Shown here piece after piece: positions 50,543-60,800 of a DNA stretch of 64,000 bases (positions within the stretch are counted from its first letter, which is position 1; each line of letters opens with the position of its first letter). Below the pieces are notes generated by a model, which was not told where the DNA came from, did no database searches, and was given only the letters and a program-made list of their open reading frames with translations. Location of the stretch: assembly GCA_028284775.1 (NCBI GenBank), contig JANQRB010000084.1, positions 43,634 to 107,633 on the forward strand. The letters run 5' to 3'. A program made the position numbers and the translations under genes. The DNA is from Candidatus Kapaibacterium sp. (GTDB taxonomy: Bacteria > Bacteroidota > Ignavibacteria > Kapaibacteriales > UBA7675).

Positions 50543-53500
50543 ATGAAGAACCATGCCAGTGTCGCCTGTGCAGTCGTACTCTCGGTCTTTTGCGCTATTG
50601 CTGCCGGCTGCAGCGATAGTCACAACAGTTCTGAGGAATTGGGCGCAAACGCACCGCTTTTCAGCCTTCTCGATCCCGAGTCAACCGGAATTGACTTTTG
50701 TAATGAACTGGTCGAAACCAAAGAAATCAACTATGTTTCCTGCCTGAACTGCTACAATGGCGGCGGCGTGGCTGTCGGTGACATAGACAACGATGGATTG
50801 CTCGACATCTTTTTTACCGGTCAGCAGCAGAGCAACCGCCTCTATCGCAATCTGGGTGATCTGCGTTTTGAGGATATCACCGTAAGCGCGGGGGTGGAGT
50901 CTCCCGGCGGCTGGAGCACAGGCGTCACCCTGGCCGACGTTAATGATGACGGTTGGCTGGATATTTATGTCTGCCGTTCTTTGAAGTTTTTCGAATCCGA
51001 GGATCGCAGGAACCTGCTCTATATCAATAATGGCGACGGCAGTTTCAGCGAGCGCGCTGCGGAATTCGGCCTGGATGACCCGGGCTATTCCACCCACGCC
51101 GGCTTTCTGGACTATGATCGCGACGGGGATCTTGACATGTTCCTGATGTCGCGTCCCAGTGCGGAAGTGCCGCTGACTTACTCGCAGGAAGAGCGCCGCA
51201 AGCGGATGGTGGACCCCGATGTGCGCGATAAACTCTATCGCAACAATGGCGACGGCAGTTTCACCGATGTTTCGGCCGAGGCGGGCATTTCCGATTACGC
51301 CTACGGCCTGAGCCTGACCGTCGGCGATATCGACAATGATGGTTGGCCCGACATTTACGTCGCCAATGATTTCTATGAAAAAGACTTCCTTTACATGAAT
51401 AACGGCGATGGCAGTTTCAGCCAGCGTGTCGAAGAGATGACAGGGCATATCAGTAATTTCTCGATGGGTTCCGATATCGCCGACTTTAACAATGATGGTC
51501 TGCTGGACATTTATGTTGTGGACATGGTTGCCGAAGATCACTATCGCAACAAGGTGCTCATGGGCGCGATGGATTCCGAAACCTTTTACATGAGCCTCGA
51601 CTCCGGCAACTATTACCAGTACATGAAAAACTCGCTTCAGATTAACAATGGCAACGGCAGTTTCAGTGAGATCGCGCAGCTCGCCGGCGTCGATAAAACC
51701 GACTGGAGCTGGACGGCCCTGTTTGCAGATCTCGACAACGATGGCTGGAAGGATATCTATGTCACGAACGGCATCCTGCGCGATGTGCGACACAATGACT
51801 ACCTGGATGTGATGACGAAGGCATTCAATGATGCCGAGCGCCGCTTTACGAAACGCAACTTCGAGCTGCTGCTCAGCACGCCGTCCACCCCCTTGCGCAA
51901 CTATGCCTACCGCAATGAAGGTTCTTACCGCTTCAGCAACAAGGCGGAAGAGTGGGGTTTTACGCGTTCGAGTTTCTCCAACGGCGCCGCTTATGCCGAC
52001 CTGGACCAGGACGGCGACCTCGACCTGGTAGTTAACAATGTCAATGACACGGCATTTGTCTATCGCAATAACTCGCAGGCCTTGCTGGACCACAACTACA
52101 TTCGTTTCCGCCTGCTGGATGAGAGGGGCCGCGGCAACAATTTCGGCGCACGCGTTCGAATCGAATACGCCGACGGCCAGCAGCAACTGCTGGAACTCAT
52201 TAATGTACGCGGTTTCCTGTCGATGTCGGAAGAAACGCTGCATTTTGGTCTCGGCAGGCACAAGAGCGTCGACCGCGCGACCGTAATCTGGCCGAACGGC
52301 AAAATGCAGACGATCGAACAACCGGCCGTCAACAAAGTTCACGAACTCCATAAGCAGAATGCTACCGAGCCTTACAATTACCAGAAGGCAGCCCCACCGA
52401 CGCTCATCAGCGAAGTGATTGAAGACCGCGGAATATCATACGTCCACCGCGAAACACCTTATGATGATTATCAAAAAGAAATTCTGCTGCCGCACCGGAT
52501 GTCGCAGCATGGCCCCGGTATCGCCGTTGGCGATGTCAATGGCGACGGCCTGGATGATTTCTATGCCGGTGGCGCGGCCGGTGCGGCCGGTGAATTGTAC
52601 CTGCAGCAGACTGAGGGTCGATTCGCCGCCTTGCCGTCGACCGACTTTAAACGTGACGCCTCTTATGAAGATCTGGGCGTCCTCTTCTTTGACAGCGATG
52701 GAGATGGCGATCTGGATCTTTATGTCGTCAGCGGCAGCAACGAACACGGCAAGCATTCGCCGATGTTGCAAGACCGCCTGTATCGCAATGACGGCTCCGG
52801 CCGATTTACACGCGCGCGCAAGGCCCTGCCCGAGATGCTAACAAGCGGTTCCTGCGTCAGCGCCGGCGACTTTGACCGCGACGGCGACCTGGACCTGTTC
52901 GTCGGCGGGCGCATTGTTCCGGGGGAGTACCCTTTTCCCGCCCGTTCCTATCTGCTGCGCAATGAAGGCGGTCGCTTCAGCGACGCCACGGCAGATGTGG
53001 CGCCCGACCTCGTGGAGCCGGGACTGGTGACTTCGGCCCTCTGGAGCGACTTCGATCTCGACGGCGCCCTGGATCTGGTTGTCGTCGGCGAGTGGATGCC
53101 GATCGGTATGTATCGCAATGTCGACGGCCGCCTGCTTAATATGACGCAGGAATACGGATTGGACAATACTACGGGCTGGTGGAACAGCGTCAGCGCCGCT
53201 GACTTCGATGATGATGGCGACATAGATTATGTGCTGGGCAATCTCGGCAAAAACGCCAAATACAAGGCAAGCCCCGAAAAGCCGACACATGTCTACTGTT
53301 ATGATTTCGACGAGAGCGGCGTGTACGACATCGTGCTGGCCTACGAAGGCGACGGCGTGCTGTACCCCGTCCGGGGCCGCGAGTGCTCTTCGGAACAGAT
53401 GCCCTACCTGGAGGAGAAGTTCCCGAATTATGAAGAGTGGGGGCGAGCCAGCCTGTCGGATGTCTATGGCGATGATATGCTGGCGAAGGCCTTGCACTAT

Positions 53501-54133
53501 AAGGCTCACAATTTCGGCAGCTCCTACCTTGAAAATAATGGCAATGGCAACTTCGAGCTGCGTTTGCTTCCGCCGCGGGCCCAATTCGCTCCGATCTTCG
53601 GTACCGTGCCTTGTGATGTCGACGGCGACGGACACCTGGATATCGCCCTGGTCGGTAACAATTTTCATCCCGAAGTGGAGACGACGCGCTACGATGCTTT
53701 GACGGGTCTCGTGCTCAAAGGCGATGGCCAGGGTAATTTCAGACCTTTGTCATTACAGGAGTCCGGCTTTCATGTGCCTGGGGATGCGCGCGGCGCGGCG
53801 CTGCTCTTCGATGGCGGCAGCGCCAGTCCGATGTTGCTTGTCGGCAATAACAGCGCCGAATTGCAGCTTTTTAACTTAAGGGCCGCCAAAGCACAGCGTA
53901 TTGTTGAGGTAGCGAGCGATGATCACGTGGCGATGCTTCATTTCGAGGACGGACGGCGACGCAGGGTCGAGCTGCCTTACGGCTCGGGCTATCTCTCGCA
54001 GCCCAGCCGCAAACTGGGACTACATCCCTCAGTCACAAAAGTTGAAATTGTTAATTACGCGGGCGAAAAGCGCGAGCCCGACTTCGAACTTGCCGGCCTT
54101 TCCGACAGCGACAGTAAGGTTGCAAGTCGATAG
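50543..54133 (+). CDS. FG-GAP/VCBS repeat lipoprotein with ASPIC/UnbV domain (copy 1)
   Basis: The 1196-residue protein has a lipoprotein signal with Cys23 (AAGC). The N-terminal half is built of FG-GAP/VCBS blades with DxDxDG calcium-type loops (DIDNDGLLD, DVNDDGWLD, DYDRDGDLD), each followed by N-NGDGSFS-type segments. An ASPIC/UnbV domain lies at about 517-603 (RGFLSMSEETLHFGLG, VIWPNGK). A second set of blades follows, with the conserved PVRGRECSSEQMPYLEEKFP near residue 940. Such CRTAC1-like proteins are abundant in Bacteroidota and are thought to be surface beta-propellers; ligands are unknown. It differs from the next two copies by extra cysteines (CNELV ... CLNC) near residues 53-73. 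Confidence 0.9.
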   Translation: MKNHASVACAVVLSVFCAIAAGCSDSHNSSEELGANAPLFSLLDPESTGIDFCNELVETKEINYVSCLNCYNGGGVAVGDIDNDGLLDIFFTGQQQSNRLYRNLGDLRFEDITVSAGVESPGGWSTGVTLADVNDDGWLDIYVCRSLKFFESEDRRNLLYINNGDGSFSERAAEFGLDDPGYSTHAGFLDYDRDGDLDMFLMSRPSAEVPLTYSQEERRKRMVDPDVRDKLYRNNGDGSFTDVSAEAGISDYAYGLSLTVGDIDNDGWPDIYVANDFYEKDFLYMNNGDGSFSQRVEEMTGHISNFSMGSDIADFNNDGLLDIYVVDMVAEDHYRNKVLMGAMDSETFYMSLDSGNYYQYMKNSLQINNGNGSFSEIAQLAGVDKTDWSWTALFADLDNDGWKDIYVTNGILRDVRHNDYLDVMTKAFNDAERRFTKRNFELLLSTPSTPLRNYAYRNEGSYRFSNKAEEWGFTRSSFSNGAAYADLDQDGDLDLVVNNVNDTAFVYRNNSQALLDHNYIRFRLLDERGRGNNFGARVRIEYADGQQQLLELINVRGFLSMSEETLHFGLGRHKSVDRATVIWPNGKMQTIEQPAVNKVHELHKQNATEPYNYQKAAPPTLISEVIEDRGISYVHRETPYDDYQKEILLPHRMSQHGPGIAVGDVNGDGLDDFYAGGAAGAAGELYLQQTEGRFAALPSTDFKRDASYEDLGVLFFDSDGDGDLDLYVVSGSNEHGKHSPMLQDRLYRNDGSGRFTRARKALPEMLTSGSCVSAGDFDRDGDLDLFVGGRIVPGEYPFPARSYLLRNEGGRFSDATADVAPDLVEPGLVTSALWSDFDLDGALDLVVVGEWMPIGMYRNVDGRLLNMTQEYGLDNTTGWWNSVSAADFDDDGDIDYVLGNLGKNAKYKASPEKPTHVYCYDFDESGVYDIVLAYEGDGVLYPVRGRECSSEQMPYLEEKFPNYEEWGRASLSDVYGDDMLAKALHYKAHNFGSSYLENNGNGNFELRLLPPRAQFAPIFGTVPCDVDGDGHLDIALVGNNFHPEVETTRYDALTGLVLKGDGQGNFRPLSLQESGFHVPGDARGAALLFDGGSASPMLLVGNNSAELQLFNLRAAKAQRIVEVASDDHVAMLHFEDGRRRRVELPYGSGYLSQPSRKLGLHPSVTKVEIVNYAGEKREPDFELAGLSDSDSKVASR

Positions 54134-54213
54134 ACTGTGCCCAGCGCCTTCCAAAGCTCGATTGACAGCGAGACAGAGGGCGCTGTGCGGATGAATAAGG
54201 ATAGCAGAATACA

Positions 54214-57200
54214 ATGATAAATCCGAAATGGACGATTGGCCTCAAGGGCGGCGTTTTATGTCTTGCCCTGATAATCATGAGCGCCGCTTGTTCCGACCTT
54301 TCCGAAAGTGCTGCGGATAATCCGGAGGGCACGCTTTTCAGTCTGATGCCGCTGGCATACCATGGCATGGACTTCGCAAATCGTATCGAGGAAAGCGACA
54401 GCCTCAACTACACGAGCTATATGCATATTTATGAAGGCGCCGGGCTTGCCGTCATCGACGTCAACAATGACGAGCTTCCCGATGTCTACTTCACCGCCAA
54501 TTACGGCCCGAATGCTCTGTACCTCAACAAGGGCGAGCTGCGATTCGAGGACATTACCGAATCGGCCGGGGTTGACGGCGGTTACGGCTGGACAACCGGC
54601 GTTACCGTTGTCGATATCAACCAGGACGGCTGGCAGGATCTCTATGTCTGCCGCTCCGGCTGGTTTGAAGATCCGTCCATGCGGGCCAATCAGCTGTTTC
54701 TCAATCAGGGCGACGGCAGCTTTCGCGAGGCGGCCGCCGAATTCGGACTGGATATAAGCTCGCACTCCACGCAGGCCACTTTTCTCGATTACGATCGCGA
54801 CGGTGATCTGGATATGTATCTGGTCAATCACCCGATCGATTTTTCGCTGACGGTGCGATATGCCGACCTGCACGCTCTGCGGCAAAGCGAACGTTATCAG
54901 GGTTATGAAGGCGGCGACCAAATGCTGCGCAACAATGGAGACGGTAGCTTCAGCGATGTGACGCGTGAAGCGGGTATCTTCGATATCGGTTTTGGCCTGA
55001 ATGTTGTCGCTGGCGATCTCAACCAGGACGGCTGGCCCGATCTGTATGTCACCAATGATTTCGTCTATCCCGACTGCTATTATGTTAACCAGGGCGACGG
55101 TACCTTCAGCGACAAGATCGCCGAAGCCATGAAGCACATATCCTTTTTTGCCATGGGCTCCGACATCGGCGACTTCAACAACGATGGTCTGCTCGACCTG
55201 GTGGCGCTGGATATGGTTTCGGAAGATCACTATCGCAGTAAACGGAATATGGCGCCCATGAACACCAATCAGTTCTGGGATCTGGTCGACAAAGGGCATC
55301 ACTTTCAGTACATGCTCAACACACTTCAGCTTAACAACGGTTTGGGCAGCTTCAGCGAGGTCAGCCAGCTGGCGGGCATCGACAAGACGGATTGGAGCTG
55401 GTCGCCGCTGCTCGCCGATTTCGACAACGACGGCTTCCAGGACCTGTTCATAACCAACGGCATTCTGCGGGACGTCACGGATAATGACTTTCTGATTGCG
55501 CAAAACCAGCTAAGCAGTCATGCGCCGCACACGCGCCTGCTGGAAATAATGCAGTCCACGCGCATTCACAACTATATGTACCGCAACAGCGGAGCGCTGC
55601 GTTTCGAGAGTAAGATTGAGGAATGGGGCTTTGATACGCTCGGATTCTCCAACGGTTCGGCCTACGCCGACTTCGACGGCGACGGCGATCTGGACCTGGT
55701 GGTTAACAACGTCAATGAAGCTGCCTTCGTCTACCGCAACAACAGCGCCGCGCGACCCGGCGGCAACTATCTGCAGGTTAAGCTGAACGGTCCGGCTTCC
55801 AACCGCGACGGCCTGGGCACTAAGCTGACACTGTACAGCAATGGCGGCATGCAGTTTCGTGAACATACGCGCACCAGAGGCTATATGTCGGCTTCCGGCA
55901 ACGAGCTGCATTTTGGGCTGGGGAGCAGCGCGTCGGTGGAGCGCCTGCTCGTGGAATGGCCCGACGGCAAAACGCAGCTTTTGGAGGAAGTTCCCGCCAA
56001 TCAGCGTCTGCAGCTGCGTTATGAGGAAGCCGATCTACAGACGGCCGGAGATACGGAAGCGCCCGAGCCGCGGTTGTTCAGCACTGCCGACGGCAGTCTG
56101 GGACTGAACTTTGTGCACCGGGAAAACGACTTCGATGACTTCGCGCGCGAAATACTGCTGCCGCATCGCCAATCGCGCCACGGTCCCGGCATCGCTGTTG
56201 GCGATGTGAACGGCGACGGCCGGGACGACCTTTATTTCGGCGGCGCGGCCGGCCAGGCCGGCAAACTGTACCTGCGACAGGCGTCCCTCAACTTTGCCGA
56301 GAGCTCCGGGCAGCCCTGGGAAGAAGATGCCGCCTGCGAGGACCTCGCGGCGCTTATATTCGACAGTGATGAAGACGGCGATCTCGATCTGTATGTGGTG
56401 AGCGGCGGCAGTGAGTTCCCGGCGGAATCAGCCACGCTGCAGGATCGATTATATCTCAATGACGGGCGCGGCAATTTCCGCCGCGGCGTCGACCGCCTGC
56501 CCGCCATGAAGAGCAGCGGTTCCTGTGTCGTCGCCGGCGATTACGACCTGGATGGCGACCTTGATCTGTTTGTCGGCGGTCGCGTGGTTCCCGGCGCCTA
56601 CCCAACGGCGCCGCGCAGTTATCTGCTGCGCAATACGAACGGCCGCTTCGAAGATGTGACGCAACAGGCAGCGCCGGAACTCCTCAATCCGGGAATGGTG
56701 ACTTCAGCCCTGTGGAGCGACTATGACAACGATGGCGACGAAGATCTGCTGATGCTGGGCGAGTGGATGCCGATCAGCGTTTTCCAGAACAACAGCAATG
56801 GCCGCTTGACCCCTGTGACTCGCGAGCTGGGCCTGGAAGAAACCACCGGCTGGTGGAATAGTCTCGTTGCCGCAGACATCGACTCTGATGGCGATATGGA
56901 CTACATCGCCGGCAACAAGGGCCTCAATTCCAAATTTCAGGTAAGCGATGAGCAAAGCCTGCGAATCTATTACGCCGATTTCGATCACAACGGCAGCGGC
57001 GATATTGTTCTGGCCAAGTTTAAGAGCAGCGGCACATGCCTGCCTGTGCGCGGCCGCGAATGTTCATCGCAGCAGATGCCCTTTATCATAAACAAATTTC
57101 CCACCTTCGATGCTTTTGCATCGGCCTCCATGGAAGATATCTACGGTCGAAAGGAGCTCGCGAACGCGCTGCAGTACGAGGTACGCGAATTCCGCAGTTC

Positions 57201-57783
57201 CTATCTCGAAAACGTCGACGGCCGTCTACTGCTGCAGCCTTTGCCGATTGAAGCGCAGATTGCGCCGGTCTATGGCATCCTCGCTGATGACTTCGACAAT
57301 GACGGTCATCTTGATCTGCTGCTCACGGGCAACAATTATGGCGCTGAAGTGGAAACCGTACGCTATGACGCCGGCACGGGCCTTATGCTGCGGGGTAACG
57401 GTGCCGGCAGCTTTCAATCCCTGGAGGCACATCGTTCCGGCTTCTTTGTGCCGGGAGATGCGAAAAGCAGCGTGATGCTCGCCGACGAAGGCGAGGGAGC
57501 TTCCCTGATCGTCATCGGCAACAATGACGCAATGTGTCGGGTGTTCAGGCTGCCGCCTGCCAGCGAGAGTCTTCGGCTGCTGCGCGCCCGCGCGGATGAC
57601 CGGGCGGCAATCCTGCATTTCAGCGACGGCAGCCGCCGCCGGCATGAGTTTGCTTATGGTGCGGGTCACCTGGGGCAAAGCTCGCGGGCAGTTCGAATCC
57701 CCGCATCCGTCAGTCATGTCGTCATGATCGGCCGGCGCGGCGAAAGGCGAAAAGTAATGTCACAGGTACTTGCTGCGCGCTAG
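54214..57783 (+). CDS. FG-GAP/VCBS repeat lipoprotein with ASPIC/UnbV domain (copy 2)
   Basis: This 1189-residue paralogue has a lipoprotein signal with the lipid cysteine in MSAAC near residue 25. It shares the full layout of its neighbours: N-terminal blades (GVTVVDINQDGWQDLYVCRS, DYDRDGDLDMYLVNHPIDF), ASPIC/UnbV at about 517-605 (TRGYMSASGNELHFGLG, VEWPDGK), then more blades with GRECSSQQMPFIINKFP. It is closer in sequence to copy 3 than to copy 1, for example sharing NHPIDFS and GIFDIGFGLNVVAGDLN. It starts 80 bases after copy 1. No SusC/SusD pair is adjacent, although that is a frequent setting for the family. Confidence 0.9.
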   Translation: MINPKWTIGLKGGVLCLALIIMSAACSDLSESAADNPEGTLFSLMPLAYHGMDFANRIEESDSLNYTSYMHIYEGAGLAVIDVNNDELPDVYFTANYGPNALYLNKGELRFEDITESAGVDGGYGWTTGVTVVDINQDGWQDLYVCRSGWFEDPSMRANQLFLNQGDGSFREAAAEFGLDISSHSTQATFLDYDRDGDLDMYLVNHPIDFSLTVRYADLHALRQSERYQGYEGGDQMLRNNGDGSFSDVTREAGIFDIGFGLNVVAGDLNQDGWPDLYVTNDFVYPDCYYVNQGDGTFSDKIAEAMKHISFFAMGSDIGDFNNDGLLDLVALDMVSEDHYRSKRNMAPMNTNQFWDLVDKGHHFQYMLNTLQLNNGLGSFSEVSQLAGIDKTDWSWSPLLADFDNDGFQDLFITNGILRDVTDNDFLIAQNQLSSHAPHTRLLEIMQSTRIHNYMYRNSGALRFESKIEEWGFDTLGFSNGSAYADFDGDGDLDLVVNNVNEAAFVYRNNSAARPGGNYLQVKLNGPASNRDGLGTKLTLYSNGGMQFREHTRTRGYMSASGNELHFGLGSSASVERLLVEWPDGKTQLLEEVPANQRLQLRYEEADLQTAGDTEAPEPRLFSTADGSLGLNFVHRENDFDDFAREILLPHRQSRHGPGIAVGDVNGDGRDDLYFGGAAGQAGKLYLRQASLNFAESSGQPWEEDAACEDLAALIFDSDEDGDLDLYVVSGGSEFPAESATLQDRLYLNDGRGNFRRGVDRLPAMKSSGSCVVAGDYDLDGDLDLFVGGRVVPGAYPTAPRSYLLRNTNGRFEDVTQQAAPELLNPGMVTSALWSDYDNDGDEDLLMLGEWMPISVFQNNSNGRLTPVTRELGLEETTGWWNSLVAADIDSDGDMDYIAGNKGLNSKFQVSDEQSLRIYYADFDHNGSGDIVLAKFKSSGTCLPVRGRECSSQQMPFIINKFPTFDAFASASMEDIYGRKELANALQYEVREFRSSYLENVDGRLLLQPLPIEAQIAPVYGILADDFDNDGHLDLLLTGNNYGAEVETVRYDAGTGLMLRGNGAGSFQSLEAHRSGFFVPGDAKSSVMLADEGEGASLIVIGNNDAMCRVFRLPPASESLRLLRARADDRAAILHFSDGSRRRHEFAYGAGHLGQSSRAVRIPASVSHVVMIGRRGERRKVMSQVLAAR

Positions 57784-57896
57784 AGCCTGCTGTCAATAAA
57801 TCGCGGTTCAACAAAGAGCGATTGCCTGCGGAGTGCAATGCGCTTGGTTGGGCCGTGCGGACCACTCACGAGTACATTTTGGGGCTTCGAACCACT

Positions 57897-60800
57897 ATGC
57901 TGACGACCCAAGGTTATCGTCACTCAGGAGGCTACCCCTTCCTTCTTCTGTTGCTGGCCGGGCTTATGGGATGCGAAACGGATCCATCCGCCGGCCGGTA
58001 TTCCGGCAGCGACAGTCAGGAGGGACCGCTGTTCAGCTTGCTGCCGCCGGAACAGACCGGCATTGAATTCGTCAATCGCATTGAAGAAAGCCGCCAGCTC
58101 AACTACGTAAGCTACATGCATGTCTACGAAGGCGCAGGTCTTGCCGCAGGCGATATCAATAATGATGGACTGCCGGATATCTTTTTCGGACAGAACTTCG
58201 GCGAAAACCGACTTTATCTCAACCGCGGCGATTTTCAATTCGAGGACATTACCGCCAGCGCCGGTGTCGCCGGCGATGCGCGAAGCTGGACGACCGGCAT
58301 AACCATGGCTGATGTCAATGCCGACGGTCTGCTGGATATTTATGTCTGTCGGTCCGGCTGGTTCGACGACGAGGGCGCACGCGCCAACCTTCTTTATATC
58401 AATCAGGGCGATGAGCGTTTCGTAGAGATGGGCAGGGAGTTTGGCCTGGACAGCCCGGCCTACTCTACGCAGGCTACCTTTTTCGACTATGATCTTGACG
58501 GCGATCTGGACATGTACCTCGTCAATCACCCGATTGATTTTTCCCTGGCCCAACGCTATTTCAACAAGCGCTACGTTCAGCGTAATCCTTTCTTTCTGGA
58601 GCAGGAGGGGCACGATATCCTGTACCGCAACAACGGCGCGGGTCATTTCGAGGATGTGTCGGAGGAAGCCGGTATCTTTGACATCGGCTTCGGATTGAAC
58701 GTCGTGGCCGGCGATCTGAATATGGACGGCTGGCCCGATCTGTATGTCACAAACGATCATTATTACCCCGACAGCTACTACCTCAACCGGGGTGATGGCA
58801 GCTTCAGCGATCAGATCGATTCCGCCTTTGGCCACATTACTATGTTCGGGATGGGCGCCGACATCGGCGATATCAATAACGATGGCCTGCTGGATATCGT
58901 AACACTTGACATGTCGGCGGAAGATCACTACCGCAACAAGGTCAATATGGCTCCAATGAGCACCGATTTTTTTTGGGCCCTGGTCGGCCACGGCCTGCAC
59001 TATCAGTATATGAGTAATATGCTGCAACTCAATCGGGGCGTGGGACAATTCAGCGAGATCGCCCAGAAGGCAGGTATTGCAAAAACCGACTGGAGCTGGG
59101 CCGCACTCCTGGCCGACTTCGACAATGATGGTCTGAATGATCTGTTTATTACGAACGGCGTCTTGCGTGATGTCACCAACAACGATTTTCTGGTTGAGTT
59201 CAAGGCGCGCGGACATGACTGGGAACCGGCAACCCTGGCGGATATGATGACGTCCACCAAGCTGGAGAACTACATGTACCGTAATAAGGGCGACCTGACC
59301 TTTGCCGATGTGAGCGACGACTGGGGTTTCGGTCGGCCGAGCTTTTCGAATGGCGCGGCCTACGCTGATTTTGATGGCGACGGTGACCTTGATCTTGTGA
59401 CGAACAATGTCAATGATACGGCCTTTATTTATCGCAATAATACCATGGGGCGGGGCGGCCGCCATTATGTGCGCGTGCGGCTACAAGGGGCGGAAGGCAA
59501 TCGTCATGGCCTGGGCGCAAAATTGTGGCTCTATGCGGAATCCGGTATGCAGTATCGCGAGCATACGCTTACGAGAGGCTACATGTCTTCATGCGAAAAC
59601 GCCTTGCACTTTGGCTTGGCGGACGCCTCGCGTGTTGATTCGCTGAAGGTGCAATGGCCTGACGGACGTCGGCAGTATCTGTATGATTTGGAATGCGACC
59701 GGACTTATACGCTCGATTATAAGAAATCCGTCGCGAAGGAGCAGACGGTGACAGCGATAGCCGCAGCAAATTTTACTGAAGTGTCGGCCCCTGCCGTCGG
59801 CCTGGATTATCGTCATCGCGAAAATCAATTCGATGACTTTGACAGAGAAATCCTCCTGCCACATAAACAATCGCAACTGGGCCCCGGCCTTGCCGTCGGC
59901 GACGTCAACGGCGACGGTCGGGATGACGTATTTATCGGTGCGGCCGCCGGCAGCGTTTCCGCCCTTTATGTTCAGGATTCCGGAGGCGTGTTCCGCCGTA
60001 CCGAACAGAGAGCTTTTGCTGACGATGCCGCATGCGAAGACCTTGGAGCGCTGCTCTTCGACTGCGATGACGACGGTGATCTCGATCTGTACGTCGTCAG
60101 CGGCGGCAACGAATTTGACGCCGGCGCGCCTGAGCTGCAGGACCGGCTCTATCGAAATGACGGCCGTGGACGCATGCAGTCCGATCGGCGCGCGCTGCCT
60201 TCCGTTAAAGCGAGCGGTTCCTGTGTCGTCGCCGGCGATTACGACGGCGATGGCGATTTTGATCTGTTTGTCGGCGGCCGAATCATCCCCGGCCAATATC
60301 CACGACCTGCGCGTTCTATCCTCCTGCAAAACAATGGCGGGGTGTTTGAAGATGTCACCGCGCGGGATGCGCCCGATCTTGTCGAGCCCGGTCTGGTTAC
60401 GGCGGCGCTCTGGACGGACTATGACGGCGATGCGGATGTCGACCTCATCGTCGTCGGCGAGTGGATGCCGATAAGCGTCTTTCGCAATGAGGGAGGGCGC
60501 CTGGCCAGTGACGCGCGTCGAATGCAACTCAACAAAAGCATTGGCTGGTGGAACAGTATTGTCGCCGGCGATTTCGATCTTGACGGCGACATGGACTATG
60601 TTGTCGGCAACCTCGGAACGAATAGTAAATATAAAGCCAGCGAGGAGGAACCCCTCCATGTCTATTATGCCGATTTCGACGAAAACGGCAGCCGTGATAT
60701 CGTCCTTGCCAATTATTACGAGGGTACCTGCTTCCCCTTGCGTGGCCGGGAATGCTCCTCGCAGCAGATGCCATTCATAGAGGATAAGTTTCCAAGCTTC

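Noticed and set aside
50681..52351. Long antisense open frame (556 codons) over the first propeller lipoprotein gene, with similar frames at 54256-55503, 57924-59465 and 59589-60866
   Set aside because: They mirror the GAY-GGC-GAY codon pattern of the DxDxDG repeats and encode repetitive Val/Ile/Ala text with no signal or motif. The sense frames have signals, domains and ribosome binding sites.
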